Shown: positions 42,025 to 52,567 of the stretch, one piece after another
Numbering within the stretch: position 1 is the first letter of the stretch
Layout of the letters: every line of letters starts with the position of its first letter
Source of the DNA: Septoria linicola
Taxonomy: Eukaryota > Ascomycota > Dothideomycetes > Mycosphaerellales > Mycosphaerellaceae
Length of the DNA: 64,000 bases
Reading direction: 5' to 3'
NCBI GenBank assembly: GCA_024114885.1
Contig: CP099423.1
Coordinates: 2,542,001 to 2,606,000, forward strand
Translations under genes and position numbers: made by a program
The notes under the pieces: generated by a model
Database searches by the model: none
The model's input: only the letters and a program-made list of their open reading frames with translations
Told to the model about the DNA's origin: nothing

Positions 42025-45000
42025 ATGGCAGATCGACTGCCGGGCATTCTCGCCCACCACCACTCGCTCGTCGATGCAGTGACTGGTGGCGCTGTGACTG
42101 AGAGCACAAAGCTCGTCGCTCTTCACCAACCTCCTGTTGGATCACTGCTTGCAAAGCTGACAGGCACGGCTGCGCCGACAAAACCATGTTTCCTCATCAT
42201 AGACGATGAGCTCTTCCCACCACAAGACCCCATCACTGGCATGGCTCTCGGTCAATTCTACGGGCACACCACGTTCTGCGATCTGGTAAGTACTTATCAG
42301 CCTCCTACGACTTCTGATTTTACGAAAGTCTGGCAGCAGAGACGAAGTCCTCGCCACTCATGACAAAAAGCTGACACCCAACAGCTCACCTTGCCGCGAC
42401 TCAGAGTCGAGTTTGTCTGGCCGTCCCTCGACCTCAAGGTGTCCATCGAGGCACGCATCACGGAAAACAATACTCGTCTCGTCACAGGTGTGCAACGTGG
42501 AGAATTCATTGCCGATGAGTTAGTCATCACAGCCGAGTCTTTCGCTGTCAGCAAACCTGGCGCCTCCAAGCTCAGTCGCTCTGGTTTCACCAACGCAGCT
42601 CATCAAAGCACGGTGCTCAATAGACCAGGGCAGTCGCTCATGGTGAAGCTGCAGTCACTGTTTGAGTCTGACGGTCCCAAGACTGTCCGCGTCCGATTCT
42701 TCGACACTTTGGCCAACGACAGGAGCTCCTGCTTTCCAGAGCTCATGCCATTTGTTGTTGGACCAAACAAGCTTCGCTCGCTGTCCGCGACAGACCACAG
42801 CCAACTGGTACCTCTGTCTGTCGACCGCACGCCGCAACAGCTCATGGCTTCGCCAGCTCCGTTCCCAATGACACCACTCGAGAGCAGGAGCACATACGCC
42901 AACATCATCGATGCGCAGGCTCAGCTCTTCGAGAGCTCTCGCGTTATGCACGTTGAAGATGAACTCAGCCTACAGCAATGGTCAGGAGTACAGCACGAGA
43001 CGACACCTTACAAGCTAGGCGGAATCCTGATACTCGGTGTCATGTTCAAACCATTTACGCCATTGATGGGTTCCAACGGCGCGACCGTGCAGTTCCGCCT
43101 TCCTGAGCGCATGAACACGCGCATCTACTCAGAAAAGGCTGGCTTCGAGTTCACCTGCTCAGGTTTCCTTGCACCGCCTATGGCTATGCTCGAACAATAC
43201 GATGCACTGTTTTTCATTCCTGGCGGCATCCCTCACACACTCCGCGGAGTCTGCCACGATGTTCAAGATCTGAACGTGCACACCTCGTTCATGGCGAGCT
43301 TCGAGCCGCGGGTGTCCATGTTCCCCATCATGAGCCGCATGGCAACTGCGAGTGCACTTCAATCGCCTGATGTCGCCCGTTGGGTGTCAGCAATCCTGAA
43401 TCAGTCTCCCAAGATGTCATACGTCGACCTTGCCACGCGACGTGCTCCCGATATGGGCGGCAACATCAACCGTGGACACGTGGACAGAGTCTACGAGATG
43501 ATGCTGAACTGGCGTCGCTGGAACGTGGAGCAGCTCCAAGCCTTGCGCAGCATTCGCCACGCCGTCGGTGGTATCGTGCTCATCACTGGTCCGGCAGGTT
43601 GTGGAAAGACGCTCATCCAGCAGATCATTTGCGCCTTCTTCTACCTCATTGGACTACATGTTCTCGTTCTTGCTCCTGCCAACAGCAACGTGGCAGACTT
43701 TGTGTTCAAGTTGCACAAGAACTTTCCCAGCGGTGATGTGGAAGCACTGCGCATCTTCCCTCGCTCCGCTGAGCTGAAACTGAAGGACGTTGTAAGCGAT
43801 AACGACGCTGGTGTCCAGCCAGAAGCTCAGCAACCTGAACGGCCTCTCAATGACATTCACCTTTTCGAATTTGAGATGGTTCGTGCCGAAGTCAAGGCCG
43901 CGGGCGAAAAGTATTCGAAAGGTCGTGAATCTGGCCTGCAGTACCAGGTGCTTCGCACCGCCCGCGATGGGTCTCTTGACGGTACGCTGAAGGGTCATGT
44001 GTACGACAAGGACGGCAAGGTCATTTCCAAGGACAAGATCGACTTCTGGCATGAACTACGTAAGAGCATCGAGCAATGCGAGCAGCACACTTTCGACTGG
44101 GGAGACATTCGTGCAGTTGCCATGTACGAGCAAAGCTACAAGGCTTGCAAAGGTCATCTCGTTGCGCGCAACCGACTCCTTGTCACTACGACCGGCAACG
44201 TCTACAGCTCGGACATCCAGGACTTTTGGGCGCAAGATCTGCATGGAGTGAAGTGCCATGGAGTGGTCGTCATCATCGATGAGGCTTGTAAGGACAATGA
44301 GATAGACACTCTTGGTCCTTTGATGTGTGCCGGCTTTCGGAGCAAGATCACTGGCATGGTCATGGTTGGCGACGACAGACAACTGTGAGTGAACTCGTGA
44401 TAGAGGTCGAGTCTGACACAGCTGTCTAGAGAATTGACTAATACTACATAGGGAGCCCACCGACACATCGGCCAAGGGTCGTGTGCAGTTCAACCCGTTT
44501 CCTGGGCGCATCACAATGCCGTTTGCCTCGCGGTTGAAGAGCCAAGGCCACCCTTGTGTGGAGCTGCTTGAGCAGCATAGGATGGTGAGAGGTACCTGAG
44601 CTTTCCAACACTCCGGTCGCTAACACATGGCGCAGAGTTCCTGCATTGCAGCTTGGCCTTTCAATGCCTTCTACCCTCCTGGAATGCGCTCTAGCGCGAG
44701 CACACGTCGTACCCTCGCCGAGAAATATCCTGGTCTGCGACGATGCCTGGCTAAAACCCTCGGCCGAGATGAAGGTCACCTCTCCCGTCTCTACTCGGAT
44801 CAAGATCAGGACGCATTGCTGCGCACGCATTACATTCAAGTTGCTGGCAAGCGCGTGAAGCGCAATCTCTCTACTGTTGTCCGGGAGCACATCGTTGCGT
44901 TCTTCAACCAGATCTTCTGGTATCTCCATGCATACTATGGTACCGACCTGTACGACAATGTTACCATCATTGTCGCATACAAGGAGGCCGTAAGTGATCG

Positions 45001-45545
45001 GCGCTGCATGCCCAGAAGACCCCATACTGACGAAGTTCTTAGCGCTCTTGCTGGCAGCAGGCTCTGAAGCAAATGATGCGCAAGAACCAGATGTCCCCGA
45101 GGGAGCTGCCGAATGTTATCACCATCGACTCCAGCCAAGGCACTGAAGCGCCAATCACCATTATCGACTGCTCGGTACAACAGTTTCTGAAGAGCAGCGA
45201 TCTGGGTGAGTCATCTTCTTCTAACACTTTCTTCCCACATCAACTGACATGTCATCAGGCTTCGTGGACGACAATCGACGCATCAACGTGGCAATGACAC
45301 GCGCGCAAGAAGTCCGCTGGGTCCTGGGCGGTGACTGCAGCGCCAATCAGCGCTACAATCGACGAACCGACCTGCCGGCCTACGTGCGATATCGCGACCA
45401 TGCGGCCATCAAGGACAACCTTACTGTCTTTGGTGGCGAGTTGCTCCCTATCGATGGCGTTGGCTGGCTGGAAAAGCTGGAGACGAACAAGGTCGAGCTT
45501 GAAATTACCTTTGCAGATGATCGACGTCGCCTCACTGGCAACTAG
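42025..45545 (+). CDS. Large SF1 (Upf1-like) helicase
   Basis: Six exons, 42025-42285, 42385-44384, 44452-44584, 44636-44989, 45043-45205 and 45259-45545, give 1065 residues; all phases match, introns are 51-99 nt. Helicase motifs are Walker A GPAGCGKT (489-496), Walker B VVVIIDEACKDNE (DEAC, Asp719-Glu720), motif III GMVMVGDDRQL, motif V VITIDSSQGTEAPI and motif VI RRINVAMTRAQEVRWVLGGD. About 480 residues of N-terminal sequence carry no recognised domain. A charged insertion of more than 100 residues lies between motifs Ia and II. The order is that of Upf1/Sen1-type RNA/DNA helicases, but the protein lacks the Upf1 zinc region, so it belongs to a fungus-specific group. Target and process unknown. 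Confidence 0.88.
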
Positions 45546-46414
45546 TTGTTGCGCAGATCGATGTGCTGAGGAGCAAAGGGCGCCGCGTAAAAGAGATGGC
45601 ACACACAGAATGGGATAGACGACTACAACAGGCTGGAATTTGGTTTTGGCGTTGGAAAGGATTGGGTAATTGCGCGACAGAAATGAGCTACATGCTCGGG
45701 GCCATCGGCGCAGCTTTTGCAAGACTTTTGTAGCTTGCTGCTCGGACAGCGACAGCTGTAGTACTGCACAGAAATGACCACTTGCACAGCAATCGGATAC
45801 CTCTTCGTGGCTTGTCCGTAATCCTTGACCGCCTCGCTGTTGGTGCACATGTCTCATGTCACTTCTTGGGCTGTCTAATTGCTCTGCCATAGTGCTGAAT
45901 ATGGAAAGTCGTGCTTCAATTGCCTTCGACTACGGTGGTCACTTTCGATAAGAGACTATCGCACTGACGACGATGTGTGGTGCAATCTTCGATCTATCCT
46001 GCTCTTCCTGCAAGGCAGGAGTCAGTGAGAGAATGATTGTTTGCGCGAAACCGTGTGGAAGTAAACAGTGATGTGCTCTGATTGATTGATGTCCTGTATT
46101 TGACTTCTATTATCCACACTCTCTCTACTAGAAGACTTTTTGCAGGAGTCCTTAGCGAGTCTCGCAGCAATCTCACAAAGCCTCTTTGGTGCCTGCAACT
46201 CTCACCAAGCGTCGCGAAGGAGAAGGAGTACACGCCGTGCCCCCCTCTATAGGTGACTTCTCCCCAGCTCCGACATCTTGCATGTCTTCTTCCCCATCTG
46301 TCGCGAAGTAGACTATGCCCATCCTGGATATGGCGAGCGATATCTGTGATCCAGTACAACTTCGGCATCGACATCCTCGTCAGAAAGAGACGAAGAACTC
46401 CTCATCAGCTCCAT
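45546..46414. other. Intergenic, no supported gene
   Basis: 3' flank of the helicase gene and of the broken gene on the opposite strand. Open frames on the minus strand here partly shadow the helicase end. Confidence 0.4.
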
Positions 46415-47568
46415 CTACTTCGCCCGGAATCTATTACTCCCAGATCCCAGGCTTGCGTATGAGAGCCAAGATGACCTTTTGAGATCGAGCGCCTTCCTAT
46501 CGTCTTCTATCGTCGTCATGTATGCATCGAGTTCTGCGCGAGCATCGTCGTCCCGAGGCAAGTGGGTATGCTGTATGGTCAACTGTCTTCGATAGTCGGA
46601 GACCGAGAGCGTCGCTGTAGTCAATCGTGTACTCGATGTGACAACGATGCATATGGAATTTGCGGAGTCCTCGAAGCCATGGTCGATAACTCTTTGTCCA
46701 AGATCGCATGACATTACCAAAGCAGTCGTCGCTTGATTCTGCTAGGTAGTCAGGTGGTGGTACCGCCTCGAAGCGAGCTGTTGCAGTAAATACTTCGACG
46801 AACTCGCGTCGGACCTGCCGTGAGGCTTTGACCATGCTAGGTAGATTTGGCGATCTTAAGAATTTGTGGCTGTCGTCGCACGCCGAATCGAAGATTTCCC
46901 ATGTTGCCTCCGCCCCTGTAACGGGGCGCCCGTCTCGTCCCGGACTACGAGACCGTACACTCTGTTGCGTAGCTCTGCTGGCAAGTCCAAGAATCTGAAC
47001 GGCTTGCTCCACGCCTCGAGTTGCTCGAACAGCTTCACCACATCCAGAAGAGTCTTCTCCGAGATCTTGAGGAGGAATGCAGGCTCTACTCGCACACTTA
47101 CACGAAGTGCTGCTCGGACAGAAGCTTGACGCGAGGGTTGCTTCTTGACCTGTCTGACGTTGCGGATGACAACGAAGTAGTCGTGGTCGTTCCTTGAGAG
47201 ATCAGCGGTAACTTGGGCTTGCCATTCAAGAAAGTTGGTGCCACGAGCTTCTTGAGCTCGCGGCTGATCATGTTGGCGCGATAGCGCCACAAGCGCGGCG
47301 ATGATTCTTGAAACTTGGACAAGTGGTGTGTCTTTGTGGTTTGCTGCGAGAGCTACGACAGTCGAATAAGGTCTCAGGTTTTCAGGGAGGGCCTTTCGTG
47401 ATTGGTGACATCGCGAAACAGCGGGAGCTCTGATGGCGATGGAAGTGTGATGTGTGATTTGAGATCTTTGTCAGCGTCTTCCGCAAAAGTGAAGCAAAGG
47501 ACGCCTGCAGCCAAATTCGCTTTCACTTGAGATTTGGAACTGTCGCTTGCAATCGTACAAAAGCACAA
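46415..47568 (-). pseudogene. Broken F-box-like/2EXR-type gene
   Basis: The hallmark FRFLDLPAELRNRVYGLVV lies near 46960-47010. Downstream the coding signal jumps frame twice without usable splice sites: first near 46856-46935 into EATWEIFDSACDDSHKF, PSMVKASRQVRREFVEVF, then near 46600 into DYRRQLTIQHTHLPRDDDAR, ELDAYMTTIEDDRKALDL. Upstream coding-like sequence (VALAANHKDTPLVQVSRIIA, VTADLSRNDHDYFVVIRNVR) can be followed to about 47568 with another frame change near 47380. The order of a LPxELRNxVY motif, QVRREF and a C-terminal helix matches fungal 2EXR/F-box-like proteins. Probably a decaying gene. Confidence 0.5.
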
Positions 47569-47746
47569 CGATCACCAAAACACAGGTACTTTCTTTGCCG
47601 CCCGAGCCAAGAGTGAGCTGTCAGGGAGCAGTCCTAAACGAAACGGCGTGGTTCGGGAACCGAAAGGAATCCTTGGCCCAATACTTCTCGTGTCTCATAG
47701 GCTAGCTATGAATGTCTAGCTATTGTGGAAGGCGATGAAGGATTCT

Positions 47747-49354
47747 TTACGCCTTCTCCTCGACTTGAGAAGCGACGCCGGTCTTGTCCTTCTCCGAAGC
47801 ATAGTCTGACATCTCAGCCTCGTGCTCAAACACGTGCGATTCCCACTGCCGAACTGGGATCTTCTCAACAAAGAACCTCTCAAGCTCAGCGTTTGTCCTT
47901 CCTGTGGTCTCTCCTACGCAGAACCACGAGTACGCGAGCGTGATCAGGGTCGTTCCAGCATATACGAAGCCGACCATGGGTCCAAGCTCAGCGTCGTAGT
48001 ACAAGTATGGGCTCGTGAAGACCATCATCCAGACAGTGAAGAAGAACGTGCCGAGGGCGCAAGATGTTATCTTGTTCCTGTTACGACCGACTGACATCTC
48101 CGAAGCGATTGTGTAGGACAATGTGCCGATCGAGAAGTTGTAGAAGACAATGTTGAAGTAGGCGAACACGACAATACCGATGCCAATCCCGCGGCTGAAC
48201 TCTCCATTGGCATCCTTTGTGGTTCCGAGACCGCCGACCGCAACGAGCGAGACCAACATACCAATTGTGCAGACCAAAAGATTTGTACGGCGGTTCACCT
48301 TGTTACCGAAGATGACGGAGCAACCGACTGTGATGATCTGGACCACGTAGATGATGGTGTTGATCGTGAAAGGCTCGCCCACACCAATTGATTGGGCAAA
48401 GACGACTCCGTAAGTGTACCAGAACTGGATGCCGTTGATCTGTTGCGCGAACATGACACCGCAAGCATAGATGAGCTTGCGGCGCTCAACCGGATCGAAG
48501 AGGAGCGAGGACCAGCTCGACTCGGCAGCCATCTCATGATCAGCAGCAACCTGGTCATCGATGGCCTTGAGGTCCACCTCTGGATCATAGGCCTTGTTGC
48601 TGCGGTTGATCTTGATGAGAGACTTCCTGGCGTCCTCTCGTCTGCCCTTCGACATGAACCAGGCTGGCGACTCCGGCGTGAAGATGAGTAGAATCAGCAT
48701 GGTCAATGGCAAGAGTGTCAGCAAGCTCATCGGGAGCTGGTACTGAGCTTTGCCATTGATGGTCTCGGTTCCTTGGTTGACACAAGCTCCGACGAGTTGC
48801 GCAATCGATTGCATGAATTGGAACATCATGAGTGCCGGACCACGGATTGCACTTGGTGCCACATCTGCAACGTAGACTAGGCAGGTCGCAGTGAACTGGC
48901 CTACGCCGAGACCAACCAGGACTCTGCCAACATAGAACACACCGGCGATGCTAAAGGCACAGACTTGGATGATGGCGCCGAGAATGATGCAGACAGAAGC
49001 ACATGCAAATACAGCCTTGCGACCAAACTTATCGTTGATTGGTGCAGCGATGATGGCTCCGACAAACTCGCCAACGTAGATGATCGATGCAGATACCGAG
49101 AGGAAAGTCGTAGGCAGAGAGTAAGTGCCATCTGCTTCTTGCGTTCCATAATCTCTGGCAAAGTACTGCATGCCTTGGATTCCGGTGTAGTAGATCGACT
49201 ATCGCCATACTGTCAGTCTGCAGCCTCTCCAAGAAGCATTTGGCCCATCACTCACATCATAACCATAGCAGAGTGCACCAATCGTGGCGACCAGGCAGTA
49301 GAAGATCGCCCATCGATGCGACGCCCAATCGATATTGAGATTTAGTCCTCCCAT
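47747..49354 (-). CDS. MFS sugar transporter (hexose/alpha-glucoside type)
   Basis: Two exons, 49354-49256 and 49198-47747 (intron 57 nt, GTGAGT...GATAG), give 516 residues with about twelve membrane segments. Sugar-porter signatures are PINDKFGRKAVF (motif A), PSAIRGPALMMFQFMQSIAQ, FTPESPAWFMSKGRREDARKSL (PESPR-like), QQINGIQFWYTYG in helix 7, NKVNRRTNL and GETTGRTNAELERFF (PETKG-like, degenerate). Plasma-membrane sugar uptake by proton symport is the family role; disaccharide or hexose specificity cannot be decided. The start MGGLNLNIDWASHRW was chosen over a longer in-frame upstream read because it is the family-like N-terminus. Confidence 0.92.
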
Positions 49355-50829
49355 ATCGCTGCTGGAGTCCTGGACGCTTCTGTGGTGAGTTGGCCAATTG
49401 AGGTATGAAGAACAGTAGGACGACTCCAACCAGTCGGAGATCACCACAAAAATCTTAGAAAAGGACTTGAGACATCGACCAGGTCTTATACATCGCGATA
49501 CGCGGCCGTCCTATCTCCAGCATCTCCATGCGAAGAATCTCTGGTCCTCCACATGGGGTCGGGACAGTGACCACGCCAAGATATATGGGCAGATCTTCCA
49601 TGCACGTGGTACCGCGAAGCGTCTTCACCAGGAACAGTCTGTGGCTTGGCCGACGTTGTGAAACATAGCATGCGGCTCTGAATGGACTCAACATGGACTG
49701 TGGAGAACGGCGCTGCTCGCGAAAAAGGTCAAGGCTGATGGAAGATTCGTGATGAGCACTTGGCATGTCGAGTAGTGTCTGGGCACCGAGAAAGCGCCGA
49801 CAAACTAGCCGGATGTGATGTTGCGATGTTGCTTCGTTTCTGCTTGGCAATGTTTCTTATACGTGGTGGCGCCGGTCCCGGATTGCGACTTCATGACATA
49901 TCTGATGATGGAAGTGGAGGACGCTTCGCGGATTCATGGTGCAACCGAGCAGCTTGCGATAACGAGGCTTTCAGAGAGACATTCTCTCTACCAGCCAAGC
50001 AAAGTCCCAGCAGAGATTGAGCTAAGATGGCAGACATAGACGGGTCCACAAAGTTCTGGAACGAAGTGCAATCGCACGACCCGCTTGATCCACTCAGGCT
50101 GTGTAACATCGCAACACTATTTTCATACTCTCAGTGCTGGGGATCATGGTCTCGAACAGGACAGCTCTGCTCCCGCGTTCCGCAGCGCAGTATCAAGCAG
50201 CACAATGCTGGCGCTTTAGTCACAGAGGCCAGGCGACATCTCATGGAGCTTCTCCTATCATGACGCTGGCATATGAACAAGCTGGAGACTCTCATCACAG
50301 AAGGCTGTACGAACATGCTGCCGCACAGATTCACAGGACCTCAAGCATGCTTGGAGACAATGTGAAGCATGACCTTTTCTTTGTGCTTTGCCGGGTCGGG
50401 TCCGCTGCTTCAATGCAGGCCTTGACTTCATTCGTTCGATATGAGAACAAAGAGGCAAGTACTATATAGTCCAAGTCGTAGAGCTCATTGTTCACATGAT
50501 GTACTCGAGTCTTTGATCCGTCAGGCTTTCTGCCCAGACTTTGAACGAGTGATTCTCTTTGTCTTGTAGCCAGAACAGCAGATCTCGATACTTGGATTGC
50601 CGCATCCGGACCTCATTAAAGGGAGAATAACAAGATGCAGCTCTCGAAGATCCAATGCTGATGAGTGGCCATCGTCTTCGAAGCCGTCCTTCTTCCTCCT
50701 CCTTGAATTACCTCCAGCTGTATCTGAATTGTCGGGAAGCAAACATGACTCGCGCAAGAACCTATTCACGCAAGTGGGATGCAAGTCGCCAGTCTGCCAG
50801 AAGCTTGATCATGTATTGACACATTGTAG
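49355..50829. other. Intergenic, no supported gene
   Basis: About 1.5 kb. A plus-strand read starting MADIDGSTKFWNEVQSHDPL at 50027 (78 codons) and an overlapping read to 50469 are open but have no domain, and no intron joins them convincingly. An undetected small spliced gene is possible. Confidence 0.35.
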
Positions 50830-50922
50830 GACGACATTGAGCCCGCTGGCTACGATCACGAAACCGGAGAGCGGATCTACCATGAGAGACCTCATGTAGC
50901 CGAGGATCCACGACATGTCCAC

Positions 50923-51561
50923 ATGTTCGGTGACGACAGACGTGCTGGGACCTATCCTGGAGTGTACCAGCCAATTGGCGTCCCGTCTGACCCTCGAGCA
51001 CAGCGAGCACATGTCGAGACTGTTCCGGAGTGGGAGTACAGCCCGTCCAGCTCCGGCAGCCGTAAGAAGGAAAGCAAGCACCAGAAATGGCTCCGATATG
51101 CGAACAAGCTACAAGCCAAGGCTACAAAGATTTACGCAGACTTGGCTGCTTCCCGTCGCAGAGACTCCGGTGGGGCACAGACAGCACGTCAACAGAGACA
51201 TGTCGAGAGGCAGCAAACAAGACCGACCCCAGAAATGATCAATTCCGTCCACCAAGCCCAGGCGCGCGCGCGTGCTGAAGGTGTACCCTACGTGGATCCG
51301 TACGCTCACGACGACCTTCCGGGCGCTCCTCCAAGGTACGGCACTGCTCCACCAGCGTACGAAGAAGCAATTCGTCGGCCATACCGCAACGGCAGGGCCA
51401 GAATCTTGCCTTCTCGTTCTGTCGGACCACGTAGAGAGCCAATTCCAGCTACTGGACAGCGTTACTCGCCTCGCAGCAGCGCCGCTGGCAGACCGTACTT
51501 GTATGAGGATTACCCAAGGACTTCCAGAGTCAATGCTTGGGATGGCGGTAGAGGTTATTGA
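50923..51561 (+). CDS. Small Arg/Pro/Tyr-rich protein with PPxY motif
   Basis: 212 residues from ATG 50923. The frame is open for 31 more codons back to 50830, directly after a TTGTAG acceptor-like sequence, and those codons read smoothly (EPAGYDHETGERIYHERPHV), so the true start may be in an unidentified upstream exon. The chain is disordered and basic: WEYSPSSSGSRKKESKHQKW, a short helix (LRYANKLQAKATKIYADLAA), then APPRYGTAPPAYEEAIRRPY with a PPxY motif that binds WW domains such as those of Nedd4/Rsp5 ubiquitin ligases. An arrestin-like or adaptor role is speculative. Confidence 0.6.
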   Translation: MFGDDRRAGTYPGVYQPIGVPSDPRAQRAHVETVPEWEYSPSSSGSRKKESKHQKWLRYANKLQAKATKIYADLAASRRRDSGGAQTARQQRHVERQQTRPTPEMINSVHQAQARARAEGVPYVDPYAHDDLPGAPPRYGTAPPAYEEAIRRPYRNGRARILPSRSVGPRREPIPATGQRYSPRSSAAGRPYLYEDYPRTSRVNAWDGGRGY

Positions 51562-51626
51562 TTGCTTTCGTAGACACTGTATTCATTCTGCTGCTTACCA
51601 GATCCATACTACAATTGTGACGTTGC

Positions 51627-52460
51627 TCAGATCGTGCTTGACGTTGTGCGCTCACTCAGAGTGAGCCTGCTGGTATCCTTTGGGAGGTTCCACCGTCGAT
51701 ATCTGTTCCGTAGGCCGGCTTTGACTGCACACTTGATCTCATCGGCAAGAGACTCCTTCAACTTCTGATACTCTGGTTCTTCCAGCTGCAGCAAATCCGC
51801 AAGACTCAAATGCTGCATTTCCCATGCGTCGACAGCCCCGTCCATGTCATCTGCCATGGTCCGCAGCCACCTGGCCGAGTTGCTTGTGCCTTCCTCATAA
51901 CTGCCAAACCCGTTCACCTCCTTCACATCCTCAACAAACTTGTCCATGTATTCATGCCAAACCATGACAGGCTGCTGTATGCCATACTGAGCACAAGACA
52001 GATCGATGGCGAAACGTTGGCCAGATGCTGTGAGGACCCGGTAGAATGAGTGCTCGTAGGATGTTTGATCCTCGCTACCGCCTTTATCGACATTGTGCTC
52101 GACCACGTATTTGAGTGATGCCAGCATCTCGGCAGCGATCTCCTCCACAGTCATGTCGATGGTGTCGAAGACCTTTCTGCAGATGTTGGAGAGGTATGAC
52201 ATGGGATCGTCGCAGCCACAAAACGCTAAGATGGCTCTGCCTTCCGGCGAATGGCGGTTTAGCTCTGGAAATGTATCGAAGACGCCACGAATGCCATCCA
52301 ATGTGCCGGTACTGAGGTAGCTCACGTACACACGAAGCTTGTCGCCGTCTGCTTTGTAGTCGTGGAGCTTCCAATGCAATCGGGCCTCCCGCCAAGCATA
52401 GAATACTGCTTGAAGCAGATCGACTGCCCGGCACAGCGGAGATGGTATGTCTTCGGGCAT
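51627..52460 (-). CDS. Protein with MYND-associated C-terminal domain, zinc finger not seen
   Basis: Intronless, 277 residues from ATG 52460. The stretch EHSFYRVLTASGQRFAIDLS, CAQYGIQQPVMVWHEYMDKF and the N-terminal LCRAVDLLQAVFYAWREARL resemble the region that follows the MYND zinc finger in a large group of fungal proteins. The finger itself is not present in frame upstream: only 107 bp separate this start from the stop of the TGT gene on the same strand, and that space reads ALQEAIPHEQICNRAQ without the cysteine pattern. It is therefore a MYND-less paralogue or a 5'-truncated gene. Function unknown. Confidence 0.6.
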   Translation of the reverse strand: MPEDIPSPLCRAVDLLQAVFYAWREARLHWKLHDYKADGDKLRVYVSYLSTGTLDGIRGVFDTFPELNRHSPEGRAILAFCGCDDPMSYLSNICRKVFDTIDMTVEEIAAEMLASLKYVVEHNVDKGGSEDQTSYEHSFYRVLTASGQRFAIDLSCAQYGIQQPVMVWHEYMDKFVEDVKEVNGFGSYEEGTSNSARWLRTMADDMDGAVDAWEMQHLSLADLLQLEEPEYQKLKESLADEIKCAVKAGLRNRYRRWNLPKDTSRLTLSERTTSSTI

Positions 52461-52567
52461 GGAAGCAACTGTGCTCTGTTACAAATTTGCTCATGCGGAA
52501 TGGCTTCTTGTAGAGCGTGCATCGTTGCCTGGAAGGCGCCAGCGCAATCAGCAAACCACTGCTTGTC

